DNA of 64,000 nt from Halobacillus sp. A5. GTDB taxonomy: Bacteria; Bacillota; Bacilli; Bacillales; Halobacillaceae. The DNA lies in the NCBI RefSeq assembly GCF_024189315.1, contig NZ_JAIZEO010000001.1, forward strand, positions 1,240,001-1,304,000. Direction: 5' to 3'. A program made the position numbers and the translations under genes. Positions within the stretch are counted from its first letter, which is position 1; every line of letters begins with the position of its first letter. Below the pieces are notes generated by a model. It ran no database searches. It had not been told where the DNA came from and saw nothing but the letters and a program-made list of their open reading frames with translations. Below are positions 48,531 to 57,724 of the stretch, one piece after another.

Positions 48531-48932
48531 ATGCAACCTACACCAGGCTCTATTTATGAAGCAATTGGAGAAGATAAAATAAATGAAATTGTTGATCACT
48601 TTTATTATTACGTCAGTAAGCATCCAGATCTCATCCCGATTTTCCCTGATGATTTAACTGAAACCAGACGTAAGCAAAAGCAATTTCTCACCCAATTCTT
48701 TGGTGGCCCGCCTCTATATATTCAGGAGCATGGTCATCCTATGCTTCGGGCCCGCCACCTTCCCTTTACCATTACACCGACCCGTCGCGACGCTTGGCTC
48801 GCCTGTATGGATCAGGCTTTGACGGACGCAGAAATTAAAGAACCTTATCGTACAGCGATGCTTGATCGATTAACGATGACAGCAAACCACATGATGAACA
48901 CACCGGAGGACGAGAAAGGAGAATCGATGTGA
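48531..48932 (+). CDS. yjbI: Truncated hemoglobin (YjbI type)
   Basis: 133 residues from ATG 48531 (MQPTPGSIYEAIG), behind AGGAAGGG. The 2/2 globin group II pattern: 'VDHFYYYVSKHPDLIPIFPDDL', 'FLTQFFGGPPLYIQEHGHPMLRARHLPF' with the proximal His in 'RARHLPF', and 'DAWLACMDQAL'. It binds heme and oxygen; in B. subtilis it is linked to SpxH. Its last codon overlaps the spxH start. Confidence 0.9.
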   Translation: MQPTPGSIYEAIGEDKINEIVDHFYYYVSKHPDLIPIFPDDLTETRRKQKQFLTQFFGGPPLYIQEHGHPMLRARHLPFTITPTRRDAWLACMDQALTDAEIKEPYRTAMLDRLTMTANHMMNTPEDEKGESM

Positions 48933-49813
48933 GTTGGAAAAGCTTAAACAGCTCAAGTGAGCAGCAGGGTACATCCACAGGCTTTTTTGATTTATTGAAG
49001 AGACCGATTGAGATGTACGTTTTCGTAGATCCATTATGTCCAGAATGCTGGGCACTTGAACCGATCTTAAAAAAGCTTACCATCGAATACGGACGATTCT
49101 TTACCATTCGGCCGATCATCAGTGGCAATCTGGCTTCCCTTCAGGACTGCGATTCAGGCCACTCTGAGAAATTAAAAAAAGTATGGGATACAACAGGATC
49201 CCGAACAGGAATGTGCTGCGATGGAGACGTATGGATTGAAAACCCTGTATCCTCTCCACTAGTGACAGCTCTTGCAGTTAAAGCTGCAGAACTTCAGGGT
49301 AAGAAAGCAGGCATGCGGTTTCTTCGCAAAGTCCAGGAATATGTCTTCTTAGAGAAGCAGAACATTTCTGATGAAGGTGTCCTGCTGGAATGTGCGAAGA
49401 AAAGCAGACTCGATGTTCACGAGTTTGAGAAAGATCTTCAGTCTGAATCAGCAAGGAAAGCTTTACAATGCGACATTAAATTAACGCGGGAAATGGATGT
49501 GGATTCCGCTCCGACCATGGTGATTTTTAATGAATCGGATGAAGAAGCAGGATTAAAGATAACTGGCATTTATTCATATGAGGTTTATGTAAAGGTTTTA
49601 AAAGAAATGCTGCAAAAAGATCCGGTCCCTGCGCAGAAGCCGCAGCTCGAAGATTTCTTAAAGCATTATCGCTTCGTAGCGAATAAAGAAATTGCCGTCG
49701 TCTATGACTTGACGGAGCATCAGGCTAAAAAGGAAATGAAAAAGCTTGTATTAAAGCAAAAAGTACGAGAGGTTCCCGTAAAGTATGGTGCTTTTTGGGA
49801 ATATATTGAATAG
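48929..49813 (+). CDS. spxH: Spx adaptor SpxH (YjbH)
   Basis: 294 residues from GTG 48929 (behind AAAGGAG), overlapping the globin stop. DsbA-like thioredoxin fold with 'FVDPLCPECWALEPIL' (CPEC motif, about 32-35), 'RTGMCCDGDVWIENPVSS' and 'VDSAPTMVIF'. The C-terminal 60 residues ('LEDFLKHYRFVANKEIAVVYDL') are the family-specific end. It delivers Spx to ClpXP; spx lies at 54939. Confidence 0.95.
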   Translation: MSWKSLNSSSEQQGTSTGFFDLLKRPIEMYVFVDPLCPECWALEPILKKLTIEYGRFFTIRPIISGNLASLQDCDSGHSEKLKKVWDTTGSRTGMCCDGDVWIENPVSSPLVTALAVKAAELQGKKAGMRFLRKVQEYVFLEKQNISDEGVLLECAKKSRLDVHEFEKDLQSESARKALQCDIKLTREMDVDSAPTMVIFNESDEEAGLKITGIYSYEVYVKVLKEMLQKDPVPAQKPQLEDFLKHYRFVANKEIAVVYDLTEHQAKKEMKKLVLKQKVREVPVKYGAFWEYIE

Positions 49814-49819
49814 TAGTAA

Positions 49820-49856
49820 AGGTCCATGGTTAGCTCGTCTTACCATGGACCTTTTT
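49820..49856 (+). terminator. Terminator of yjbK-yjbI-spxH
   Basis: AGGTCCATGGT (49820-49830) with ACCATGGACCT (49842-49852), perfect 11-bp stem, then TTTTATT. Confidence 0.95.
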
Positions 49857-49948
49857 ATTCCCTGTCAACTTCCACCACTTCGAATCATAATCGTACGGAC
49901 CCATTAATAAAAATAAGTGTAATGGCTATAGAAAGGGGATACTCCACT

Positions 49949-50125
49949 ATGAAAATTTGGTTTCTTATTGTTTATCTTCTTATCTTTCTTATGATTTGTG
50001 CATTTCACTTATTTGCTTTGATGCACCTTTATCCTTTGTATATAACTACTCCCCTTCTCGTTATTTCTTTCTACATCCTCATTCTGCTGATGTTTCATAA
50101 AAAAAAGTTCCGCGGATTTTCTTAA
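49949..50125 (+). CDS. Small membrane protein
   Basis: 58 residues from ATG 49949 (MKIWFLIVYLLIFL), behind AAAGGGG. Two membrane helices with a basic 'HKKKFRGFS' end. No family recognised; the stop lies inside the terminator hairpin that follows. Confidence 0.6.
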   Translation: MKIWFLIVYLLIFLMICAFHLFALMHLYPLYITTPLLVISFYILILLMFHKKKFRGFS

Positions 50126-50141
50126 CGATACCCGCGGAACT
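50104..50141. terminator. Bidirectional terminator before pepF
   Basis: AAGTTCCGCGG (50104-50114) with CCGCGGAACTT (50131-50141), A-run on one side and TTTTC on the other. Confidence 0.9.
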
Positions 50142-50148
50142 TTTCTCT

Positions 50149-51954
50149 TTATTGGAGCAGTTCTTCCATTTCATTCAGCTTTTGCTCAAATACATCAAGT
50201 GCTTCATAAAGTGGATCTTTAGACGTCATATCAACGCCCGCCTGCTTAAGCACTTCAATTGGATAATCACTGCTTCCGGCCCTTAGGAAACTCATGTAAC
50301 GTTCCACGGCAGGTTCACCTTCAGAAAGAATCTGTTCGGCAAGCGCTGTAGCAGCAGCGTAACCTGTGGAATACTGATATACATAATACCCCATATAAAA
50401 GTGCGGGATACGGGCCCACTCCAGCCCGATCTCGTCATCGATCACAATTTCATCTCCAAAATATTTTTTGTTTAGATCGTAATAGATCTGAGTTAGTTTA
50501 TCAGCGGTTAACGCTTCACCGTTTTGAGCCTGAATATGGATTTCATGTTCAAACTCAGCAAACATAGTTTGACGGAAAACAGTGCCTCTAAAGCCCTCAA
50601 GAAAATTATTAAGAAGATACAGCTTCTCCTTTTTATCATTTGTTTTCTTTAACATATAATCGTTAAGTAAAGCCTCATTGCAAGTAGAAGCCACTTCAGC
50701 TACGAAGATGGAATAGTTACCATAACGATAAGGCTGGTTTTCATGAGTATAGTAACTGTGAAGAGAGTGTCCCAGCTCATGAGCCAGTGTAAATAAGTTG
50801 TTGACATCATCCTGCCAATTCATCAAGATAAAAGGATTTGTACCATAATGACCAGACGAGTAGGCACCGCTGCGTTTGCCTTTATTCTCCTCAACATCAA
50901 TCCAGCGGTTGGTAAACCCTTCTTTTACAGTATTTACATAATCCTCTCCGAGGGGCTTTAGTCCATTTAAGACAAGCTCTTGAGCTTCTTCGTAAGAAAC
51001 CTCCAGTTCTGCATCCTTTATGAGTGGAGTGTACATATCATACATATGCAATTCTTCCAGCTGGAGCACTTTTTTACGAAGCTCCACATACCGATGCATC
51101 AAAGGTAAACGCTCATTTACCGCTTCTATCAGATTATCATATACTGTCTCCGGGATATTATTGCGGTCAAGTGCAGACTCCCGCGCTCGTTCGTATTGTT
51201 TCACTGTGGCAAAATAGTTATTCTTCTTTACATTACCACTTAATGTGGAAGCAAATGTATTCTTAAATTGTCCAAACGTATCATACATCGCTTGAAATGC
51301 ATTTTTACGTACTTCACGATTTTCTGATTTTAAGAAACCGACATAGCGTCCATGAGTCAAATCTACTTCTTCTCCTTCATCATTCTTAATTGAAGGAAAG
51401 GAAAGATCTGCGTTATTAAGTGCTCCGAAAGTTTGGGAAGGGTTTGAAGCAATCTCAGAAAATCCTGCAAGCAGGCGTTCTTCTTTTTCACTGAGAACAT
51501 GATCCCGGCGGCGTGTTATTTCCTTTAACGAATGTTCATACAATTTAAGATCTTCATTTTCTTTAATAAATTGATCCACCGTACCTTCAGGAAGAGCTAA
51601 AATTTCCGGTGTAATGAAACTCATAGATGAAGCTACTTTAGTGTATAAACTTTCTGCCTTTGCATTCATTTCCTGATAATAGGAATTGGTTGTATCCTGA
51701 TCATTTCTCATATGCGCATAAGTAAATAATAGACCAATCCTGTGTGATATTTCATCCTGGAGCTTAAGCATTTTAAAAAGCTGATCAGCAGAGTCGCCAA
51801 TACTCCCTTTATATTCTTCTATTTCTGGAATGACTTCTTTTACTTTTTCAAATTCTTTATACCATTCTTCATCTGTGGCAAAAATTGATTCTAAGTCCCA
51901 TGTTCGTTCTTTAGGTAATTCATCTCTTTTTGGTAGCTGTTTAGTCGATGCCAT
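50149..51954 (-). CDS. pepF: Oligoendopeptidase F
   Basis: 601 residues from ATG 51954 (MASTKQLPKRDELP), following AGGAGG. M3-family metallopeptidase with zinc motif 'HELGHSLHSYY' (about 382-386) and 'VAEVASTCNEALL' supplying the third ligand Glu; end 'YPIEVLKQAGVDM' typical. It degrades peptides of about 7-17 residues in the cytoplasm. Placed between spxH and coiA as in B. subtilis. Confidence 0.95.
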   Translation of the reverse strand: MASTKQLPKRDELPKERTWDLESIFATDEEWYKEFEKVKEVIPEIEEYKGSIGDSADQLFKMLKLQDEISHRIGLLFTYAHMRNDQDTTNSYYQEMNAKAESLYTKVASSMSFITPEILALPEGTVDQFIKENEDLKLYEHSLKEITRRRDHVLSEKEERLLAGFSEIASNPSQTFGALNNADLSFPSIKNDEGEEVDLTHGRYVGFLKSENREVRKNAFQAMYDTFGQFKNTFASTLSGNVKKNNYFATVKQYERARESALDRNNIPETVYDNLIEAVNERLPLMHRYVELRKKVLQLEELHMYDMYTPLIKDAELEVSYEEAQELVLNGLKPLGEDYVNTVKEGFTNRWIDVEENKGKRSGAYSSGHYGTNPFILMNWQDDVNNLFTLAHELGHSLHSYYTHENQPYRYGNYSIFVAEVASTCNEALLNDYMLKKTNDKKEKLYLLNNFLEGFRGTVFRQTMFAEFEHEIHIQAQNGEALTADKLTQIYYDLNKKYFGDEIVIDDEIGLEWARIPHFYMGYYVYQYSTGYAAATALAEQILSEGEPAVERYMSFLRAGSSDYPIEVLKQAGVDMTSKDPLYEALDVFEQKLNEMEELLQ

Positions 51955-52005
51955 CCAAATCCTCCTCAAAAGTATTTCGTCACACTACTCAATTCTAGAT
52001 TATCA

Positions 52006-53151
52006 TTAGAATTCCTGCTTAAGTTTAAGCTTATTCATGATTTGTTTATCTTCTTTAACGGCTTTCTCACTATGAGTATGAAAAAGGATCTCTCTTTTTT
52101 TTATCCAATTCCCTTCCCTTTCTTCCACATAACCAAGCTTACCTAATTGAAGCAGATACTCTTTATATATAGAGTCTGATTGCCCCGCATTTACGGCAGA
52201 ACGCAAATATTTATGGGGAAAAGTTATCACGTCTCCAATGGACCTGGGCATATAATATTGAAGGATAAACCTTGACTGCCAGACGTAAGGAGCTTCTTCA
52301 CAAAATTGCTGGTTTCTCACCGGAAGATAGCAGGCACTTGGTATAAGTGAATAATGATAGCCTCTTAAATACAGCATCTGCCTCCAGTTTCTCTCCTTAC
52401 TCATACTGGCTGCGTTTCTGTAAACTGTTCTAAACTGATACATTTGCTTCTCCCACATCAAATAAAAAGGGTGAATAGAAGAATAGGAGGGTTTAAATAA
52501 ATGAGGGAATTTAATGTGAGGAAGCGGAGTGGTTTGAAAAGTGGAAAAGGAAGTTGTTAATGAGGCACCTCTTATCTGGCCGGCGGTGATTATAGCCTTT
52601 CCTTCCACGTCCAGATAATACATACAGTATTGACTTTGAAATGAATAAATCATTTCTTTATGAAATTGATCAAGCTGTAATATATATTTACCTTTTCGTT
52701 TCAACTGATTTCTGCCAAGAATCCATAAAGGAAAAATTCCAGCCTTCCGGTAACCTTGCGTTCGATTCATTACATCTTTTGCAGGTATAGAAGCACACTG
52801 CAGCTCTATAGCTGCTTTCTTTCCGTCTATAGTCAGCAGTATGTCAGGACGTTGATTAATCTCAGATAAATAAGGCTCGACAACCACTTGATAGCCTTGG
52901 TTGTTCAGCCACTGGTATAACAACCACTTCCCGCCCTCATGATATGTACTTTCTCCGCGGCTTTTAACTTCACACGTACTTGATGGTAGATGGGCAAAAT
53001 GCGGTGTCACTTTACGGCCGAAACGAATGATAAGCGTTTCGTTACAGGTGGGACAGAAAAATTCAGCATTTTTCTTTAGCTTTTTGAGGACAGCGGGGGA
53101 ATTTTGATAAATAGTAGTAAGTCTGCCATGTTCATCATATGCATGAAGCAT
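52006..53151 (-). CDS. coiA: Competence protein CoiA
   Basis: 381 residues from ATG 53151 (MLHAYDEHGRLTTIYQ), behind AGGAGGTG. Zinc-ribbon-like 'FFCPTCNETLIIRFGRKVTPHFAH' near the start, then a predicted PD-(D/E)xK nuclease core 'YLSEINQRPDILLTIDGKKAAIELQCASI'. CoiA is needed for DNA processing in transformation of Bacillus and Streptococcus. Downstream of mecA. Confidence 0.9.
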   Translation of the reverse strand: MLHAYDEHGRLTTIYQNSPAVLKKLKKNAEFFCPTCNETLIIRFGRKVTPHFAHLPSSTCEVKSRGESTYHEGGKWLLYQWLNNQGYQVVVEPYLSEINQRPDILLTIDGKKAAIELQCASIPAKDVMNRTQGYRKAGIFPLWILGRNQLKRKGKYILQLDQFHKEMIYSFQSQYCMYYLDVEGKAIITAGQIRGASLTTSFSTFQTTPLPHIKFPHLFKPSYSSIHPFYLMWEKQMYQFRTVYRNAASMSKERNWRQMLYLRGYHYSLIPSACYLPVRNQQFCEEAPYVWQSRFILQYYMPRSIGDVITFPHKYLRSAVNAGQSDSIYKEYLLQLGKLGYVEEREGNWIKKREILFHTHSEKAVKEDKQIMNKLKLKQEF

Positions 53152-53210
53152 AGAACACCTCCTAATACAGTTATTATTCGACATAAAAGGCAAAAACCCT
53201 TTATTTTAAC

Positions 53211-53241
53211 AAAAAAAAGCACACTCCGTGTGTGAGTGCGC
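53211..53241 (-). terminator. Terminator of mecA
   Basis: GCGCACTC (53241-53234) with GAGTGTGC (53226-53219) around a seven-base loop, then eight T on the minus strand. Confidence 0.95.
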
Positions 53242-53242
53242 A

Positions 53243-53953
53243 TTACTTATCAGCAGGAAAGTAATCTCTTACTTGATGGAGTGCTCTTTCAGCAAAGATT
53301 GCTTTCCCGTATTCCTGCAGGCGGTAAATCGTCACTGACGATTCATGACCAAATTCCATTAATTGACTTAAAATATTTTCTTGTTCATCATCACTCATAT
53401 TTTCATCATTGAACTGAATATATAAATAATAGGCTCCGTCAAAGTGATACAATTCGTGATCGATTTGATCGGACTTGTTATCCATATAATGACTTAATTG
53501 GATGACATCTTCAAATTCTTGAAAGCGTAGTGTGAAATTGAGCGGAGCTAACGACTCCTGCTCATTATCTTCTTTTTCATCTTCATTTACTGTTTCATCT
53601 GATTCAGAATGATTGTATTTATCTTCAAGTAAATTTTCTAAGTTCTCGTCTACAGGTACATCAATTGATTTACCCTCATCACTTGGGAGTTCGAGCTTTT
53701 GCCCGTCTTGGGAAACCTGCGCTTTAGTAACGATCACTTCTAGGCCTTTGTCCATTGCTTGAACCTGGATCCAGAGCGGTCCATCGGCTTGAAAGTTTTC
53801 CTGGTCATTCACTTCATCCATCATTTCCCAAAATAGCTGTTCACTTCGTTCGCGATTATACCAAATCTCTTCGCGGTCAAAGCCCAGCTGTTCTACATCG
53901 TGATAAGAAACGTAAAACTTTACAGTGTTTTCATTAATGCGTTCGATTTCCAT
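53243..53953 (-). CDS. mecA: ClpC adaptor MecA
   Basis: 236 residues starting MEIERINENTVKFYVSYHDVEQLGFDREEIWY, the MecA N-terminal substrate-binding domain; a long acidic linker (about 95-140); and the C-terminal ClpC-binding domain 'FTLRFQEFEDVIQLSHYM' to the end. It targets ComK and other proteins to ClpCP. Acidic linker longer than usual, consistent with a salt-adapted host. Confidence 0.95.
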   Translation of the reverse strand: MEIERINENTVKFYVSYHDVEQLGFDREEIWYNRERSEQLFWEMMDEVNDQENFQADGPLWIQVQAMDKGLEVIVTKAQVSQDGQKLELPSDEGKSIDVPVDENLENLLEDKYNHSESDETVNEDEKEDNEQESLAPLNFTLRFQEFEDVIQLSHYMDNKSDQIDHELYHFDGAYYLYIQFNDENMSDDEQENILSQLMEFGHESSVTIYRLQEYGKAIFAERALHQVRDYFPADK

Positions 53954-54144
53954 TTATCTCTCTCCCTTCTATCGTTTAATAGGCGGAAGGGATCGTAACC
54001 CTAAGTCGCTTATTCTTACCTTACCCCTCAGGTCAAAGTCTCAACCATCGTGATGTTACAGCGTAAGGATTGATGTACTTATATTGTATGACAGTAAATC
54101 TAAAATGGAAAACAAATTGCTTCGAATCAGCAGATAACCATAAC

Positions 54145-54186
54145 CCAATCCTTGAATTTTTGTATATAAGGTTGGTTGGTTTTTTA
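54145..54186 (+). terminator. Hairpin with T-run in the yjbE leader
   Basis: CCAA-T-CCTT (54145-54153) pairs with AAGG-TTGG (54168-54175) with one bulged base, followed by TTGGTTTTTT. It lies 50 bases before the yjbE start on the same strand, as an attenuator would. Confidence 0.5.
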
Positions 54187-54236
54187 TTCTAGCTTATTTT
54201 TTGAAATTTGTCACTACTTAGAGGAGTGTTTTTTCA

Positions 54237-54899
54237 ATGAATTGGGACTTGCTCGAACCTATCCTTATTATTATTAGTATTGACATAATCCTTGGAGGAG
54301 ATAACGCGGTTGTTATAGCACTGGCCAGTCGAAATCTCCCGGAGCATCAGCGCAATAAAGCAATTTTAATTGGGACAGGCTTAGCAATTGCTTCCCGTGT
54401 AGTCTTAACGACTGTTGCTTTGTATCTGCTGGCTGTTCCCTATTTACGATTAGCGGGGGGCCTGCTACTCATTTACATAGCGGTCAAGCTCCTTATAAAC
54501 GACGAAGACGAGACATCCATTAAAAGCAGTGACAGCTTGTTTACAGCAATAAAAACCATCGTGTTCGCTGATATTGTAATGGGATTTGATAACGTTCTTG
54601 CTATTGCAGGGGCTTCCCACGGGAACATCACGCTTGTAGTGACCGGCTTATTAATATCTGTGCCCATAATTATTTGGGGCAGCCGAATTATATTGAAGTT
54701 AATGGAAAAAATACCAATTCTCGTCTATATCGGAGCAGGGATTCTTGCTTTTACTGCAGCAGAAATGATACTGGAAGATCCCCATGTTGAAGAATGGATC
54801 CAGCTGATAGCACCCGTTATGACAATCTTTCCATTTCTAGTGGTTCTGGCAACCGTTATGACCGGCTATTTTTATAATAAACAGACGGCAGAAAAATAA
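54237..54899 (+). CDS. yjbE: TerC-family membrane protein YjbE
   Basis: 220 residues with seven likely membrane helices and the two TerC acidic motifs 'DIILGGDNAVVIALASRNL' (about 18-36) and 'FADIVMGFDNVLAIAGASHG' (about 110-130). TerC/YceF-type proteins are linked to metal (Mn) export and supply of metal to secreted enzymes. Convergent with spx. Confidence 0.9.
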   Translation: MNWDLLEPILIIISIDIILGGDNAVVIALASRNLPEHQRNKAILIGTGLAIASRVVLTTVALYLLAVPYLRLAGGLLLIYIAVKLLINDEDETSIKSSDSLFTAIKTIVFADIVMGFDNVLAIAGASHGNITLVVTGLLISVPIIIWGSRIILKLMEKIPILVYIGAGILAFTAAEMILEDPHVEEWIQLIAPVMTIFPFLVVLATVMTGYFYNKQTAEK

Positions 54900-54901
54900 A
54901 A

Positions 54902-54935
54902 AACTGTCTCGATTCTTGAATCGGGACAGTTTTTA
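54902..54935. terminator. Bidirectional terminator between yjbE and spx
   Basis: AACTGTCTCGATTC (54902-54915) with GAATCGGGACAGTT (54918-54931), A-run before and T-run after. Confidence 0.95.
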
Positions 54936-54938
54936 CAT

Positions 54939-55334
54939 TTAATTAACCAGGCGCTGAGCTTCTTTAAGTTGAAATGTGCGTACACTTCTTGGTAGAAAGC
55001 GGCGGATTTCGTCTTCATTATATCCAACCTGCAGGCGCTTTTCATCAATGATAATCGGACGGCGGAGCAGTCCGGGATTCTCCTGAATCAAATCGAATAA
55101 ATCCTGCATAGGAAGCTGATCGAAATCAACTTTTAACTTCTGGAAGACTTTAGAACGAGTAGAGATGATCTCTTCCGTTCCATCTTCAGTCATTCTCAAT
55201 ATTTCCTTGATCTCATCAATCGTTAACGACTCAGAAAAAATATTTCTTTCCGTGTAAGGAATATTATGCTCCTCCAGCCACGCTTTCGCCTTGCGACATG
55301 ATGTACAACTTGGTGAGGTATAAAGTGTTACCAT
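54939..55334 (-). CDS. spx: Redox-sensing regulator Spx
   Basis: 131 residues, the exact length of Spx. ArsC-like fold with the redox switch Cys10-x-x-Cys13 ('[14 protein letters not shown]') and '[26 protein letters not shown]'. It binds RNA polymerase alpha to rewire transcription under thiol stress and is degraded by ClpXP with SpxH, encoded 5 kb away. Confidence 0.97.
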   Translation of the reverse strand: MVTLYTSPSCTSCRKAKAWLEEHNIPYTERNIFSESLTIDEIKEILRMTEDGTEEIISTRSKVFQKLKVDFDQLPMQDLFDLIQENPGLLRRPIIIDEKRLQVGYNEDEIRRFLPRSVRTFQLKEAQRLVN

Positions 55335-55598
55335 ACAGATACTTCACTCCTCGAAAATTTATTATGGATCTTTTTTAGTAATTCTTAATTAAAATTAGTA
55401 TAATCTAATCTTATATAATTACTATAACATAGTTGTCAACTAAAATCTATATACCATCAGGTAAAAGGCTTTCATTTGCAACTTTTTAAATAATTTAGAT
55501 GCATACACAGTAACTTACCACAAATTTGGCTGCTTTAAACCTATTTTTTCATCTTCATTGTGAAACTATTCATTTTCAACTACTACCGGAAATTGAAA

Positions 55599-55625
55599 AT
55601 CCCTGCCTAAATTAAGGCAGGGATT
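55599..55625 (-). terminator. Terminator of yjbC
   Basis: AATCCCTGCCT (55625-55615 on the minus strand) with AGGCAGGGATT (55609-55599) around TAATT, then TTCAATTT; perfect 11-bp stem. Confidence 0.85.
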
Positions 55626-55630
55626 TATCT

Positions 55631-56215
55631 CTAAGAACGTTTTAAATCTTTTAGAATATTTTGACTGTCACGGTCTTCATTAAGTGTCAGTACTTCATCT
55701 ACCGGCTGATAGGATTTTCCGTAAAACTGACTGTCTTTATAGGTGTGAATCTCTTCATACATGCGTTTCATTTGTTCATAAATTTCTTCTTCCGTTGCGT
55801 CTTCAGGAGACCAATAGAGGATTTCCATTGGGGTAGGTTCATTCGTTGCTAAAGAACGGCGTGTATATCCAATTGATTGAGCATGCTTAAAGTCTTCACG
55901 CTGATAGAAGTGAAGTCGTTTTGCAGTATCTGTATCCTCGTAATCTACAGGCTCCACTTCCAAAATAATCGGTTTTCCTTTTGCTTTCATTTTTTCAATC
56001 AATTGATGACCCAGGCCCTGACCTCTTGCATTACTGGAAACGTATACATAATCAATAAAAATAAAAGATTCGAACTCTGCATACATCAACACATGATTTT
56101 CATCTTCGTCTTTGTAGTAGACATCACTCTTTTCTTTGAGTAAAGTTTCCATGTGTTCCTCGGATTTCATTTCCTCTACAGGGAAATATTGTTTCAATTT
56201 CTTATACCAACTCAT
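55631..56215 (-). CDS. yjbC: GNAT-family acetyltransferase YjbC
   Basis: 194 residues. GNAT core with 'FIDYVYVSSNARGQGLGHQLIEKMKAKGKPI' (acetyl-CoA loop R/Q-x-x-G-x-G/A) and 'KRLHFYQREDF'. The position next to spx matches B. subtilis yjbC, which is cotranscribed with spx there. Here the gap to spx is about 300 bases with its own hairpin, so linkage may be weaker. Confidence 0.9.
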   Translation of the reverse strand: MSWYKKLKQYFPVEEMKSEEHMETLLKEKSDVYYKDEDENHVLMYAEFESFIFIDYVYVSSNARGQGLGHQLIEKMKAKGKPIILEVEPVDYEDTDTAKRLHFYQREDFKHAQSIGYTRRSLATNEPTPMEILYWSPEDATEEEIYEQMKRMYEEIHTYKDSQFYGKSYQPVDEVLTLNEDRDSQNILKDLKRS

Positions 56216-56336
56216 TGATCTACTCCCTTATCACAGTATAGTCTTATTATAACTGATTCTCATATCATTGTTAAATAACGATAGGTTCTATTCGTTAGTG
56301 TGAACAAAAAAGCACTGGATATCCAGCGCTTTCATG

Positions 56337-57542
56337 TTAAGGTGTATAATCAACATCTTCAGTGTAATTATTTGTGGCGTTCCAAATCAGGTATTCGTTT
56401 ATACCATTATCCTGCAAAGCTCGTATTTGATCCTCTACTTCAGCTTTACCATATTGGAAAGTGTCTCCTGAGTACAGCCAAGGTGCTTCAAAGTCCTGGA
56501 GCCAAGGTCTTGAAACAGGGGCTTCCTCTAAATCACCGAGAATTTGATTCTCTACTTTAGCATACTCATCAATAATGTTATACGGCTCTGTATCTGGTTT
56601 ATCGATGCCAAAGTAAGGTCCCCAGTGGCTTGGGTAGATCATAGATGAGATTACATCGACATTGGAAGAAATTTTAGGGAAGTTCTGCCCAATTCCAGGT
56701 GACTCTTCAATAGTCGCAGCATATCCGAAAATATCTACCGCTACATCCACGTCATAATCGCTTAAGTTTTCCCTAGCGTATTCGACAAAATCAGTGACTG
56801 CACTTACCCGCTTCTTAATGTTGTTCTCATCCGAATCAGCATAATCGCCCTGATTATACTCTAACTCTTCATCCCGATTTTCAAAACCTTCAGGGAATCG
56901 AACGTAATCGAATTGGATTTCCTGAAAGCCAATTTCTGCTGCCATTTTTGCAATTTCTAAGTTATATTCCCAAACTTCTTTCTCAAAAGGATTCACAAAC
57001 GCTTCATTACGGCTATTCTTCCAAACTTCTCCGTTCTCTCTAAAGGAAAGCTCCGGGCGCTCTTCTGCTAAAAGATTGTCTTTAAATACAACCACTCGTG
57101 CAATTGGATAAATTCCCTTCTCCTCAAGTTCTTCAAGCAGCTTCCTTGGGTCGTCTATGTAAGGTTCTGCAATATCCGCATACGGAGAATCCTCAGGGGG
57201 TTCAAAGGAAATGTTTCCATGATCCTCTTTTACATCAATCACCATTGCATTTAAATCCGTTGTTTCGACAAGTTCTGTTAATTCGTCCATTTTCTCTCCG
57301 CCGGCTGAAGGACCTGTAACATAAATCCCTCTCACTGCGTCTGGATATTCAAAATCCAGTCCTGAATTAAAAACAAACCTGGCAACTCGATCGGGAATGC
57401 CCAATGATTGCAGATTAATTTCCTTCCCGCTGTGGTCTTGAGCATTCAATTCTGCTTTTACTTCTGTATTATGTACGAATGCCGTTGCAGCTATAGCAAT
57501 AATACCAGCGAAGATGATTTTCCTTAGATGTAATTTCCCCAT
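56337..57542 (-). CDS. Secreted DUF4015 glycoside-hydrolase-like protein
   Basis: 401 residues. An N-terminal signal segment (about 8-28, 'IIFAGIIAIAATAFVHN') is followed by a TIM-barrel domain: 'AVRGIYVTGPSAGG', 'LNAMVIDVKEDHGNISF', 'GIYPIARVVVFKDNLLAEE', 'IGFQEIQFDYVRFPEG' and 'DVAVDIFGYAATI'. This is the putative glycosyl hydrolase family DUF4015, common in Bacilli and thought to act at the cell wall. Substrate unknown. Confidence 0.85.
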   Translation of the reverse strand: MGKLHLRKIIFAGIIAIAATAFVHNTEVKAELNAQDHSGKEINLQSLGIPDRVARFVFNSGLDFEYPDAVRGIYVTGPSAGGEKMDELTELVETTDLNAMVIDVKEDHGNISFEPPEDSPYADIAEPYIDDPRKLLEELEEKGIYPIARVVVFKDNLLAEERPELSFRENGEVWKNSRNEAFVNPFEKEVWEYNLEIAKMAAEIGFQEIQFDYVRFPEGFENRDEELEYNQGDYADSDENNIKKRVSAVTDFVEYARENLSDYDVDVAVDIFGYAATIEESPGIGQNFPKISSNVDVISSMIYPSHWGPYFGIDKPDTEPYNIIDEYAKVENQILGDLEEAPVSRPWLQDFEAPWLYSGDTFQYGKAEVEDQIRALQDNGINEYLIWNATNNYTEDVDYTP

Positions 57543-57690
57543 TCTTACCTTCTCCCACTTTATGTATTTGTCTATTATTTATTATATATAGAGATATCTT
57601 CCATGAATAGACTAAACCTCCAACTTTTAGTCATTTTTTTCATAATGTTACCAAATACCTATGACTCACCTATCCTATCACAAACAGAAA

Positions 57691-57714
57691 AGGACCCCAC
57701 CTAAGTAAGGTCCC
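57691..57714 (-). terminator. Terminator of the opp operon
   Basis: GGGACC and GGGTCC arms with an inner ACCTTA/TAGGT pair (57714-57691), then TTTTCTGTTT on the minus strand. Confidence 0.8.
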
Positions 57715-57724
57715 TCTGTTCAAA

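Noticed and set aside
53960-54190. yybP-ykoY manganese riboswitch before yjbE
   Set aside because: The conserved core sequences are not seen; only an attenuator-like hairpin is present.
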